Shown here one piece after another: positions 33,581 to 43,700 of a DNA stretch of 64,000 nucleotides. Source of the stretch: Streptomyces cynarae (lineage in GTDB: Bacteria; Actinomycetota; Actinomycetes; Streptomycetales; Streptomycetaceae); the NCBI RefSeq assembly GCF_025642135.1, contig NZ_CP106793.1, forward strand, positions 5,672,001 through 5,736,000. Direction: 5' to 3'. How positions within the stretch are numbered: position 1 is the first letter of the stretch; each line of letters starts with the position of its first letter. Both the position numbers and the translations under genes were made by a program. The notes under the pieces are model-generated. The model was not told the origin of the DNA. It did no database searches and saw only the letters and a program-made list of their open reading frames with translations.

Positions 33581-36460
33581 CTAGAGGGCGTCCTTGCGTG
33601 TCAGATGGTTGAAGAAGAGCCACCCGGGCAGCACCGGCAGCCACAGCGTCAGCAGCCGGTACAACAGCACCGCGGGAGCCGCGACCTCCTTGGGGAGGCC
33701 GACGGCGATCAGACCGACCGTCAGGGTCGCCTCGACCGCGCCCACACCGCCCGGAGTCGGGGCGGCCGAGCCGAGGGCGTTGCCGGCGAGGAAGACGACC
33801 GCGACGCTGGCCAGGCTCAGCGTGGTCCTCTCCTCGTGGCCGAACGCCCGGATCGAGGCGTCCAGGCACATCACGAAGGACGCGGTCAGCAGCAGCATGC
33901 CGCCGATGCCGGTGACCAGTTTCTGCGGCCGCTGCAGTACGTCGAGCATGCGCGGGACGACACCGGCGAACAGCGACCGCACGCGCGTGACGACGAATTT
34001 CCGCAGGAACGGCACGGACGTGACCACCAGGACGAGCACAGCGACCGTCAGCAGGCCCGCGATGACCGTACGGGACGGGGACAGGGACGGCGTCTTCTCG
34101 GTGCCCGTGAGGTATCCGAAGGACAGCAGCATCAGGATGTGACAGCCCAGCCCGAACAGCTGGGAGGCGCCCACGCTCGCCACCGCGAGCCCCGGCCGCA
34201 CCCCCGCGCGCTGGAGGAAGCGCGTGTTGAGCGCCACGCCCCCGACCGCGGCGGGCGCCACGATCTTCACGAAGGACCCGGCGACCTGAGCGGCCACGGT
34301 CCGCACGAACGGAACCCGCTCGGGCACGAAGCCCAGCAGCGCCATCGCCGCCGCGACGTAGCTCAGTGCGGAGAAGAACACGGCCGCCGCGACCCAGCCC
34401 CACTCGGCGTTGGCGAAGAGGGTGCCGAACTGGATGTGGGTGAGCTGCGTCAGCAGGAAGTAGGCGCCGACGGCGCCCGCCATGAAGCTGATCAGCGTGC
34501 GCGGCCGGACCCGCTCCAGGCGGGCCGGCTCCACCGGTGCCTGCGGCCGGATGCGCAGCACCTGGTGGCGGATCTGGGTGAGCAGGTCCTCCTCGCGGGC
34601 CTCGTCCAGCGCCTCGTCGATCGCCCGCTTCTCGGCCCGCTGCTCGGCGCGTACCGCCTTCTTGTCGGGCTTGTCGAGGACGACCCCGGAGCCGTCGTGC
34701 GTCTCCTCCCCACGGGCCGCCTTGTCCTGCCGGGACGCTTCGAGGACCGCTTCCCGCTCGCGCTCGGCCCGTTCCCGGGCCAGCTTCCGGAGCGTCGCGC
34801 GCGTGGAGCGGGTCAGCGCGATGGGCTGGAGCATGGGCAGACAGTCGGCGACCGCGTCCGGGCCGAGCACGTCGACCGCGGATGCCACCGCCCGCTCGGC
34901 GCCGACCCGGAGCCCGAGTGTGGTCAGCAGCTGCGCGATGTCCATGCGCAGCACCAGGTCACCGGCCGCGATCTCGCCACCGCGCAGATCCGTCAGGATG
35001 ACGGTGCCGGAACGATCCACCACGAGGGCGTCACCAGCGAGCCGACGGTGCGCGATGCGCCGCGACTGCAGCGCCCGCACCTGCTGCCAGGTGTCGTGCA
35101 GCAGTTCGTCGTTGATCTCCTGATCGGCCAGCTGGTCCAGGGTGCGGCCGCCGGTGTGCTCGTAGACGAGCATCACGGCGTCGGGGCCCAGCTCGGAGGT
35201 CGCGATCAGCTTGGGCGCGTTGGCGCCGGCCGCGATGGCCGCGTACGCGAGGAGCGCCTCCTGCTCCAGGGCCTGCCGCAGCGACTGCAGGCTGCGCCGG
35301 GTGGTGATCCCGCGCAGCGTCAGCCGCCGCCACACGCGGTAGAAGAAGCCCTGCGCCTGTTGCTCGCGGTCGACGACGGTGACGTCGAGGGGCGGGCCGT
35401 CCTCCAGAGTGACGAAGTAGCGGCGGCCGCGGTCGCCGTTGTCCGCCGTGTCGTGCATCTCCTCGCGTGCCGCGCTCACGGGGCGGAAGCCGACGGTGCG
35501 CAGCCCCGCCATCAGGGTTCGCCCGGTGGGCCGTACGTTCGGCGAGCCCACCGCGTACAGCGTTCCGGCCGCCACACTCCAGCCGATCAGCACCGTCAGA
35601 ATGATCGAGAACGGTGTGGTGTAGCCGGTGACCAGCATCGAGAAGGCGTCGAGGAGCAACACCACCCACAGCACGGCACGCCAGCGCGGCCTGCGTGACA
35701 TGCCCACGGCCGTCATATACGCGATGACGGGCGCGAGATAGCCGTGCACCGGATCGGTCAGGGCGTGAATGTCGCCGGGGGAGGGCTGAGTGAGCGCTTC
35801 CTGGATGGAGGGCGGGGCGGCCCGGGCGACCCACAGGTCCGTGGCGAGTGTCACTCCGTGGGCCAGGACCGCCGCGAGGACGCCGTCGGCGATGCGCACC
35901 CCGTCCCGCTTGATCAGCCGTTCGATCGCGAAGGCGACCGGTACCAGCAGGATCGCGATGCTCGATGCCAGACCCGCGAGCTTGATCAGCAGATCGGGTG
36001 CCTGCCCCGTGCCCCTGTTGATGTCCTGCTCGAGCCCCGACGTGGTGCCGTGCGCGAACGCGGCGACCGCGAGCAGCACCCCGATCCCGAGCACGCCCAC
36101 CAGAAGCCGCATCAGGTCCGAGGGACGGTGCACGCGCGCGGGGAGCAGCGGTTCGTCGCCCTCCACCTCGTCGTTGTGGGCGTCGGCGCCCTCCTTGTCC
36201 CGCTGCGGTCCCCGATGGGCAGCCGCTGTCCGCGGCGTGTCGTCGCCAGGTGCCGGGGCGGGTCCGGCTGCGCTGTCGGGCGCCTTCTCGCCGTGGCTGT
36301 CGCGCGTCGTCTCGCGCGCGAGGTCGCCGGCGAGCGTCTCCTGGTTCGCTTCTTCGTTCGCCTCTTCGCCGGCGTGTTGGCCCGCGGCGGCGGTGTCAGG
36401 GCGCGACGAACCCCCAGGGGTGCCCTCCGCGCCGTCGGGGTGCACGCCCTGCTGCTTCAT
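33581..36460 (-). CDS. Kinase-like/flippase-like (LPG synthase TM) fusion membrane protein
   Basis: About 959 residues from ATG 36460 (GTG 36484 also possible). Order: an acidic disordered N-terminus (1-105); about six transmembrane helices; a kinase-like domain (about 340-560) with YEHTGGRTLDQLA, IAHRRLAGDALVV and LTDLRGGE; a charged coiled coil; then the C-terminal AglD/MprF-type transmembrane domain (about 660-955) with APAAVGGVALNTRFLQRAG and PTPGGVGAVEATL. The catalytic loop reads HRRL in place of HRDL, so phosphotransfer may be lost. The family is linked to lipid-linked glycan or aminoacyl-lipid metabolism. The substrate is unknown. Confidence 0.8.
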   Translation of the reverse strand: MKQQGVHPDGAEGTPGGSSRPDTAAAGQHAGEEANEEANQETLAGDLARETTRDSHGEKAPDSAAGPAPAPGDDTPRTAAAHRGPQRDKEGADAHNDEVEGDEPLLPARVHRPSDLMRLLVGVLGIGVLLAVAAFAHGTTSGLEQDINRGTGQAPDLLIKLAGLASSIAILLVPVAFAIERLIKRDGVRIADGVLAAVLAHGVTLATDLWVARAAPPSIQEALTQPSPGDIHALTDPVHGYLAPVIAYMTAVGMSRRPRWRAVLWVVLLLDAFSMLVTGYTTPFSIILTVLIGWSVAAGTLYAVGSPNVRPTGRTLMAGLRTVGFRPVSAAREEMHDTADNGDRGRRYFVTLEDGPPLDVTVVDREQQAQGFFYRVWRRLTLRGITTRRSLQSLRQALEQEALLAYAAIAAGANAPKLIATSELGPDAVMLVYEHTGGRTLDQLADQEINDELLHDTWQQVRALQSRRIAHRRLAGDALVVDRSGTVILTDLRGGEIAAGDLVLRMDIAQLLTTLGLRVGAERAVASAVDVLGPDAVADCLPMLQPIALTRSTRATLRKLARERAEREREAVLEASRQDKAARGEETHDGSGVVLDKPDKKAVRAEQRAEKRAIDEALDEAREEDLLTQIRHQVLRIRPQAPVEPARLERVRPRTLISFMAGAVGAYFLLTQLTHIQFGTLFANAEWGWVAAAVFFSALSYVAAAMALLGFVPERVPFVRTVAAQVAGSFVKIVAPAAVGGVALNTRFLQRAGVRPGLAVASVGASQLFGLGCHILMLLSFGYLTGTEKTPSLSPSRTVIAGLLTVAVLVLVVTSVPFLRKFVVTRVRSLFAGVVPRMLDVLQRPQKLVTGIGGMLLLTASFVMCLDASIRAFGHEERTTLSLASVAVVFLAGNALGSAAPTPGGVGAVEATLTVGLIAVGLPKEVAAPAVLLYRLLTLWLPVLPGWLFFNHLTRKDAL

Positions 36461-36616
36461 CGTCTCTTCTTGGTCTCGTATCACCAGTCACCGCCCGCAC
36501 GATGGTGGCATGCCCACCCGACACACGGGGGCATCAGGGTGCAAATGCGGGGGCGCACAGTCTGCCCGAAGCGCTGCGCCGGGGCGAGGGTCACGCTCGG
36601 CCGCTCTCTCATCACA

Positions 36617-36639
36617 TTGTCGGTGTGGTGGGGCAGGAT
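36617..36639 (+). promoter_or_regulatory. PafBC-type DNA-damage promoter of the ATL gene
   Basis: TTGTCGGTG (36617-36625), 8 nt, CAGGAT (36634-36639). The actinobacterial PafBC (RecA-independent) motif is TTGTCRGTG-N8-TAnnnT; all nine bases of the activator half match and the -10 differs in its first base. Seven nt later is ATG 36647. Confidence 0.65.
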
Positions 36640-36646
36640 GGGGCGG

Positions 36647-37012
36647 ATGAGCGAGGAGAACCTTGCGGCGGACTCCCTGCCCGAGTACGCGGAACGGGTC
36701 CTTGACGTGGCCGAACGCATTCCGCCGGGGCGCGTGATGACGTACGGGGACGTCGCCGAGTGGCTGGAGGACGGAGGCCCGCGCCAGGTGGGCCGTGTGA
36801 TGGCCCTCTACGGCGGAGCGGTCCCCTGGTGGCGTGTCATCCGCGCGGACGGCGTACTGCTCCCGGGCCATGAGCTGGAGGCGCTCGGCCACTACCGGGC
36901 GGAGGGCACCCCACTGCGGGAGGCCGGCCGCGCCTCGGAGGGGCATCTGCCGCGGGTCGACATGAGGCGGGCGCGCTGGGACGGCGTCGAACGCGCGGAG
37001 GATCACACCTGA
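36647..37012 (+). CDS. Alkyltransferase-like (ATL) protein, MGMT family
   Basis: A 121-residue protein from ATG 36647 (in-frame ATG 36638 would lie inside the promoter). It has the MGMT DNA-binding domain: IPPGRVMTYGDVAEWL with helix-turn-helix, GRVMALYGGAVPWWRV and GHYRAEGTPL. The methyl-acceptor motif PCHRV reads PWWRV, so the Cys is replaced by Trp. This is the hallmark of ATL proteins, which bind O6-alkylguanine without repairing it and hand it to nucleotide excision repair. A PafBC-type promoter fits a DNA-damage role. It is divergent from the fusion membrane-protein gene. Confidence 0.9.
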   Translation: MSEENLAADSLPEYAERVLDVAERIPPGRVMTYGDVAEWLEDGGPRQVGRVMALYGGAVPWWRVIRADGVLLPGHELEALGHYRAEGTPLREAGRASEGHLPRVDMRRARWDGVERAEDHT

Positions 37013-37335
37013 CAGCTTCCGGTATCGGACGCGCCGAACGGGCATGCCTCGCTCGTACGGGTGAATTAGGGCGCAAGCGTGGCCTGGCGTACGTTCGTGG
37101 GTTGGGCGACCAGAGTGACTGCCGTGACGCAAGGGGCATGCGGGAGGTCGGGGAAGCCCTGCTTCCGCGGACCGGGCGGGCGTAGCGTCGAGGGCGCGCG
37201 TCCGCCTCATCCCGCGACCACCGCCCGCCACGCGCGGCAGCCCTGCCCGCCGCCGCCCGACCACCATCCCTCGACGACGGCGTTCCGCGCCGCCAGTGAC
37301 CAGCACGAGTACGACCACCAGGACCGGCGAACCAC
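37013..37335 (+). other. 323-bp gap upstream of adnA
   Basis: No gene with a ribosome site is visible. The final 130 bp are C-rich and could be untranslated leader. I did not find a PafBC motif here, in contrast to adnB and the ATL gene. Confidence 0.4.
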
Positions 37336-40300
37336 GTGAGCTCCTCTTCCTCCACCAGGCGCCTGCCGCACCCCCGGGTGCGGGAGGGGAGCCGTGGCGC
37401 TTACCGACTGGTGCGTACCCCGCCCGTCCGGGTGGATCCCCCTCGACTGGACGCGAGCCAGCGCGCGGTGGTTGAGCACGAGTCCGGCCCTCTGCTCGTT
37501 CTCGCGGGTCCGGGCACCGGGAAGACGACCACGCTCGTCGAGTCCGTCGCCGCCCGGATCGCCCGCGGCGGCGACCCGGAACGCATCCTGGTGCTCACCT
37601 TCAGCCGCAGGGCCGCCGTCGACCTGCGCGACCGGATGGCGCTGCGCACCGGCGCGGCGCACGCCCCGCAGGCGACCACTTTCCACTCGTTCTGCTACGC
37701 CCTGGTCCGCGCCCACCAGGACAGCGGCCTCTTCGCCGAGCCCCTGCGGCTGCTGTCCGGCCCCGAGCAGGACGTGGCGGTGCGCGAGCTGCTCGCCGGC
37801 CAGCCCGATCTGGAGCGCCTCGGCCTCGCACACGTGCGTTGGCCCGACGAGCTGCGCGCCTGTCTGACCACGCGTGGCTTCGCCGACGAGGTCCGCGCCG
37901 TGCTGGCCCGCAGCCGGGAACTCGGCCTCGGCCCGGACGCCCTGCGCCGCTTCGCCGAGCGGACGGGCCGCCCCGACTGGCAGGCCGCGTCCGCCTTCCT
38001 CGCCGAGTACCTGGACGTCCTCGACCTCCAGGGAGTGATCGACTACGCGGAGCTGGTGCACCGTGCGGTCCTGCTGGCTCGCCGCCCCGGCGTCGCCGAG
38101 CGCATGGCCGGCCAGTACGACGCGGTCTACGTCGACGAGTACCAGGACACCGACCCCGCTCAGGTACGGCTCCTGCGGGCGCTCGCGGGCGACGGCCGGA
38201 CCCTGGTCGCCTTCGGCGACCCCGACCAGTCGATCTACGCGTTCCGGGGCGCCGACGTGAACGGCATCCTGGACTTCCCCCACGCCTTCCCGCGCACCGA
38301 CGGCGCACCGGCGCCCTTGGAGGTCCTCAGGACGTCCCGCCGCTCCGGCGCCGCTCTCCTGGCCGCGACCCGCCTGCTGACCCAGCGCATGCCGCTGACC
38401 CGGCTTCCGGCGGAGAAGGTACGCGCCCACCGGGAACTCGCCGCCGTACGGGACGGGGGCCGCGTCGAGGTCTACACGTACCCCACCCCGGGCACGGAGC
38501 TGGACAACATCGCCGACATCCTGCGCCGGGCGCACCTGGAGGACGGCGTTCCGTGGGGCGAGATGGCCGTCCTGGTGCGCGCCGGAGCCCGCACGATCCC
38601 GACGGTCCGCCGCGCCCTGACGGCCGCGGGAGTTCCCCTGGACATCGACGGCGACGACCTGCCGCTGCGCCACGAACCGGCGGTGACCCCGCTGCTGACG
38701 GCGCTGCGGGCGGTGGCGCGGGCGGAGGCGTCGCGAACAGGGTCGGAGGAAGCCCAAGAGGAGGGGATCGAACGGGAAGCCTGGCTGGACACCGAGACCG
38801 CGCTCACCCTCCTCGCCTCGCCGCTCGCCGGTATGGACGCCGCGGACCTGCGCCGCCTCGGCCGTGCCCTGCGCGAGGAGGAGCGGGTGGCCGGCAACCC
38901 CGCACCCCCGCCCTCCGACGACCTGCTCGCCCGGGCGCTGGCCGAACCCGAGCGGCTGGTGACGCACGACCCGGCGTACGCGCGCGGAGCCCAGCGCCTC
39001 GGTGCGCTGCTCAGGAAGGCCCGCGAGCGGCTCGCGGACGGCGGCACCGCAGAGGAGGCCCTGTGGGTGCTGTGGGACGGCACGCCGTGGCCCAGGCGCT
39101 TGGAGAACGCCTCCCGGCGCGGCGGCGCGGCCGGGCGCAACGCCGACCGCGACCTGGATGCCGTGTGCGCCCTGTTCGCGACCGCCGCGCGCGCGGAGGA
39201 GCGCACCGGCGGCCGGGGCGCCCTGAACTTCCTGGAGGAGATAGAGGCCCAGGACATAGCCGCCGACACACTCACCCGCCGCGCCGTGCGTCCTGACGCC
39301 GTCCGCCTGATGACCGCGCACCGCTCCAAGGGACTGCAGTGGCGCCTGGTCGTCGTCGCCGGAGTCCAGGAGGGCCTGTGGCCCGACCTGCGCCGCCGCG
39401 GCTCCCTCCTGGAGGCCGACCGTATCGGCCGTGACGGGCTCGCCGAGCCCCTCACCCCGGGCGCGCTGCTCGCCGAGGAGCGCCGCCTGTTCTACGTCGC
39501 CTGCACACGCGCGCGTGAGCGGCTGGTCGTCACCGCCGTGAAGGCCCCAGCCGACGACGGGGACCAGCCTTCCCGCTTCCTCGTCGAACTCGGCGTCGAA
39601 CCCAGGGACGTCGCCGGCCGCCCACGCCGTCCCCTGTCCGTCGCCGCCCTGGTCGCCGAACTGCGCGCCACGACCGTCGACCCGCGTGCCTCCGACGCCC
39701 TCCGTGCGGCCGCCGCCCGTCGGCTGGCCAGGCTCGCCGCCCTCACCGACGAGGACGGACGGCCCCTGGTGCCGTCGGCCCACCCGTACCGCTGGTGGGG
39801 CATGTGGGACCCGACCGAGAGCAAGGTGCCGCTGCGCGACCGCGACCAGCCCGTCGTGCTCTCCGGAAGCGCCCTCGACCAGCTCGCGAACACCTGTGCC
39901 CTGCAGTGGTTCCTGGGCCGCGAGGTGAAGGCCGACACGCCCGCGACCGCCGCACAGGGGTTCGGGAACGTGGTGCACGTCCTCGCCGACGAGGTCGCCT
40001 CCGGTCGCACCCCGGCCGACCTGGATGTGCTCATGGAACGCCTGGACTCGGTGTGGAACGCGCTCGCCTTCGACGCGCCGTGGAAGTCCGCCCAGGAGAA
40101 GGACAACGCGCGCGCGGCGCTCGAACGCTTCCTGAAGTGGCACGTCCACTCCAATGGCGCCCGCGCCGGGCGCACCCCGGTGGCGAGCGAGCACGACTTC
40201 GACGTCACCCTCGAAGCGGGCGACTACCAGGTGCGTATCCGCGGCTCCATGGACCGGGTGGAATCCGACGGCGAGGGCCGCGCCTACGTGGTCGACTTCA

Positions 40301-40662
40301 AGACCGGCAAGCAGGTGCCCAGCGCCGCCGAGGTGGACCGTCACCCGCAGCTCGCGGTCTACCAGCTGGCCGTGCGCGAGGGCGCCGTCGACGAGGCGTT
40401 CGGCGGCCGGCGTCCCGAGCCGGGCGGTGCGGAACTGGTCCACCTGCGGCAGGGCGCCGCCAAGAAGGACGGCGGGGACACGCTGCCCAAGGTGCAGGCG
40501 CAGCACCCCCTGGAAGGTGAGTGGGCCGGGGAGCTGCTGGCCACCGCCGCCGGCAAGGTCCTCGACGAGCATTTCTCCCCGACCACCGGGCAGCACTGCA
40601 CGCACTGCGCGTTCCGGGCGTCGTGCAGCGCGCGGCCGGAGGGCCGGCAGGTCGTGGACTGA
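37336..40662 (+). CDS. adnA: AdnA-like helicase-nuclease subunit
   Basis: A 1108-residue protein from GTG 37336. The SF1A motor has QRAVVEHE (Q motif), LAGPGTGKTTTLVE, TFHSFCYALV, DEYQDTDPAQ, FGDPDQSIYAFRGAD, MTAHRSKGLQW and ACTRARERL. The C-terminal third is a RecB-type nuclease with VDFKTGKQ. Cysteines in NTCALQWFLGRE and HCTHCAFRASC supply the four ligands of the AddB-like iron-sulfur staple. AdnA pairs with AdnB to resect double-strand breaks in mycobacteria; the tandem order matches. I infer the same here in place of RecBCD. Confidence 0.88.
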   Translation: MSSSSSTRRLPHPRVREGSRGAYRLVRTPPVRVDPPRLDASQRAVVEHESGPLLVLAGPGTGKTTTLVESVAARIARGGDPERILVLTFSRRAAVDLRDRMALRTGAAHAPQATTFHSFCYALVRAHQDSGLFAEPLRLLSGPEQDVAVRELLAGQPDLERLGLAHVRWPDELRACLTTRGFADEVRAVLARSRELGLGPDALRRFAERTGRPDWQAASAFLAEYLDVLDLQGVIDYAELVHRAVLLARRPGVAERMAGQYDAVYVDEYQDTDPAQVRLLRALAGDGRTLVAFGDPDQSIYAFRGADVNGILDFPHAFPRTDGAPAPLEVLRTSRRSGAALLAATRLLTQRMPLTRLPAEKVRAHRELAAVRDGGRVEVYTYPTPGTELDNIADILRRAHLEDGVPWGEMAVLVRAGARTIPTVRRALTAAGVPLDIDGDDLPLRHEPAVTPLLTALRAVARAEASRTGSEEAQEEGIEREAWLDTETALTLLASPLAGMDAADLRRLGRALREEERVAGNPAPPPSDDLLARALAEPERLVTHDPAYARGAQRLGALLRKARERLADGGTAEEALWVLWDGTPWPRRLENASRRGGAAGRNADRDLDAVCALFATAARAEERTGGRGALNFLEEIEAQDIAADTLTRRAVRPDAVRLMTAHRSKGLQWRLVVVAGVQEGLWPDLRRRGSLLEADRIGRDGLAEPLTPGALLAEERRLFYVACTRARERLVVTAVKAPADDGDQPSRFLVELGVEPRDVAGRPRRPLSVAALVAELRATTVDPRASDALRAAAARRLARLAALTDEDGRPLVPSAHPYRWWGMWDPTESKVPLRDRDQPVVLSGSALDQLANTCALQWFLGREVKADTPATAAQGFGNVVHVLADEVASGRTPADLDVLMERLDSVWNALAFDAPWKSAQEKDNARAALERFLKWHVHSNGARAGRTPVASEHDFDVTLEAGDYQVRIRGSMDRVESDGEGRAYVVDFKTGKQVPSAAEVDRHPQLAVYQLAVREGAVDEAFGGRRPEPGGAELVHLRQGAAKKDGGDTLPKVQAQHPLEGEWAGELLATAAGKVLDEHFSPTTGQHCTHCAFRASCSARPEGRQVVD

Positions 40663-40738
40663 CAGCACGGGTGTGACCAGTCGCACCACCCGTGCTGACC
40701 AGCACATCGTCCGGCGCGGGCAGGCAGCTCGGCACCCA

Positions 40739-40761
40739 CTGTCAGTGGCCACCGATAGCCT
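40739..40761 (+). promoter_or_regulatory. PafBC-type DNA-damage promoter of adnB
   Basis: CTGTCAGTG (40739-40747), 8 nt, TAGCCT (40756-40761): eight of nine activator-box matches and a good -10. Seven nt later is ATG 40769, so adnB would have a leaderless, damage-inducible transcript of its own. Confidence 0.7.
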
Positions 40762-40768
40762 CTCCGTC

Positions 40769-43700
40769 ATGCCCGCACGTATCACCGACCCCGAGCAGCT
40801 CAAGGAGCTCCTCGGCATCCCCTTCACCCCGGAGCAGACGGCCTGCATCACCGCGCCGCCCGCCCCGCAGGTGATCGTGGCCGGAGCCGGGTCGGGCAAG
40901 ACCACGGTGATGGCGGCCCGCGTGGTGTGGCTCGTCGGCACCGGTCAGGTCGCCCCGGAGCAGGTCCTCGGGCTGACCTTCACCAACAAGGCGGCCGGTG
41001 AACTCGCCGAGCGTGTCCGCAAGGCCCTGATCAAGGCGGGCGTCACCGACCCGGACGTGATCGACCCGGACAACCCGCCGGGCGAGCCGGTGATCTCCAC
41101 GTACCACGCCTTCGCGGGCAGGCTCCTCACCGACCACGGCCTGCGCATCGGACTCGAACCCACCTCGCGCCTGCTGGCCGACGCCACCCGCTACCAGCTC
41201 GCCGCACGCGTACTGCGCGAGGCGCCCGGCCCCTATCCGTCGCTGACCCGGTCCTTCCCGGACCTCGTCGGAGACCTGCTCACGCTCGACGCCGAACTGG
41301 CCGAGCACCTCGTGGCTCCGGAGGACCTGCGCGCCCACGACGCCGAGCTGCTGCGCACCCTGGAAGGCGTCCGGCTCACCAACGCCGACCTGCGCAAGGT
41401 TCCCGAGACGGCCGCCGCCCGCCGGGAACTCGCCGAGCTGGTGATCCGCTACCGGGCGGCCAAGCGCGAGCGGGACCTGCTGGACTTCGGCGACCAGATC
41501 GCCCTCTCCGCCCAGCTGGCGGGCCTCCCCGAGGTGGGCCGCATCCTGCGGGACGAGTTCCGCGTGGTCCTGCTCGACGAGTACCAGGACACGTCGGTGG
41601 CCCAGCGCGTCCTGCTCGCCGGACTGTTCGGCGGCGGCAGCGGCCACCCCGTGACCGCCGTCGGCGACCCCTGCCAGGCGATCTACGGCTGGCGCGGAGC
41701 CTCCGTCGCCAACCTCGACGACTTCCCCGAGCACTTCCCGCACGCCGACGGCCGCCCCGCAACGCGCCAGGCCCTCAGCGAGAACCGCCGCAGCGGCGGC
41801 CGCCTCCTCGACCTCGCCAACGGCCTCGCCGCCCCGCTGCGCGCGATGCACGCGGGCGTGGAGGCCCTGCGCCCCGCCCCGGGCGCCGAGCGTGACGGCC
41901 TGGTGCGCTGCGCCCTGCTGCGCACCCACTCCGAGGAGATCGACTGGATCGCCGACTCCCTCGCCCACCTGGTGCGCACCGGCACCGCTCCCGGTGAGAT
42001 CGCCGTCCTGTGCCGCACCGCGACCGACTTCGCTCAGATCCAGGGCGCCCTCGTCGCACGCGACATCCCGGTCGAGGTCGTGGGCCTGTCCGGGCTGCTG
42101 CACCTGCCCGAGGTCGCCGACCTCGTCGCCGTCTGCGAGGTCCTGCAGGACCCCGGCGCCAACGCCTCCCTGGTCCGCCTCCTCACCGGACCGCGCTGGC
42201 GCATCGGCCCCCGCGACCTCGCACTCCTGGGCCGGCGCGCCCGCTTTCTCGTGTCGCACGCGCGAGTGGACGGCGACGAGGACCCGGACCGCAGGCTCGT
42301 CGCCGCCGTCGAGGGAGTCGACCCGTCCGAGGTGATCTCGCTCGCGGATGCCCTCGACACCTTCCTCGAACTGCCCATGGAGGCCGAGCGGGAGGACGAC
42401 GGGCTTCCGTTCTCGCCGGACGCGCGCGTACGGTTCGCACGGCTGGCCGCCGAACTGCGCGACCTGCGCCGCTCCCTCGCCGACCCGCTGATGGACGTCC
42501 TGCACCGCGTCCTCGCCGTCACCGGGCTGGAGGTCGAGCTGTCCGCGTCCCCGCACGCGCTGGCCGCCCGCCGCCGCGAGACCCTCTCGAACTTCCTGGA
42601 CATCGCCGCGTCCTTCGCGGCCAACGAACCGGACGCCAGCCTTCTCGCGTTCCTCGGCTTCCTGCGCACCGCCGCCCAGTACGAGAAGGGCCTGGACAAC
42701 GCACTCCCCGGTGGCGAGAACACCGTGAAGGTGCTCACCGCGCACAAGTCCAAGGGGCTGGAGTGGGACGTCGTCGCCGTCCCCGGGCTCGTCAAAGGCA
42801 CCTTCCCGAGCGCCCAGGGCCGGGAGAAGTGGACCGCGCAGGGCAAGGTGCTGCCGCACGCGCTGCGCGGCGACGCCGACACCCTGCCCGACGTCGAGAC
42901 GTGGGACTCCCGCGGCCTGAAGGCCTTCCACGAGGCCATGAAGGAGCACCAGCACACCGAGGAACTGCGCCTCGGCTACGTCACCTTCACCCGTCCCCGC
43001 TCCCTGCTGCTCGGCTCCGGCCACTGGTGGGGCCCCGCCCAGAAGCGCCCCCGAGGGCCCTCGGACTTCCTCCAGGCCCTCTACGAGCACTGCGAGGCCG
43101 GACACGGCGAGATCGAGGTGTGGGCCGACCCGCCCGCCGAGGACGAGGAGAACCCCGCGCTCCACGACGCGGCCACCGATCACTCCTGGCCGCTGCCGCT
43201 GGACGAGGCGGCCCTGGCCCGCCGCCGCGCCGCCGCCGCGACCGTACTCGCCCACCTGGAGCAGGTCGCCTCACACGAAGGCGCCCAACCGGCGGCCGAC
43301 CACGACCCCTCCGCGTACGACGACCCGGAATGGCCGCCACCGCCGGACGACGAGGACCTCTACGACGACCCCGACGGGGAGGAAACCGCCCGCGAAGCGT
43401 TGCCGCCCGCCGAGGAGGAAGCCGCCTGGGACGACCACGCCGAAGCGGACGCCTCCGACTGGGACTCCTGGACGACCCACCGTCCCACGCCCCCTTCCGC
43501 GGCCCCCCACGCGCGCGTACCCGCCGGCGACGGCACCCCCACCGTCCCGCACGCCCGACGGCACCCGTCCGAGGACGCCCCCGCGCTCATCCCGGAGGAG
43601 GCCCGCACCGTCGCCTCATGGGACCGCGATCTGGACGCCCTCACCGGAGAGCTGCTGCGCGCCCGCGCGGCCGTCACCGACGTGCCGCTGCCGCCGTCGC

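Noticed and set aside
37207..40941. 1244-codon open frame on the minus strand across adnA
   Set aside because: It is a shadow of the GC-rich adnA gene: no ribosome site, no recognisable domains, and adnA itself has clear SF1 helicase and nuclease motifs. The same applies to long minus-strand frames over adnB and uvrD2.
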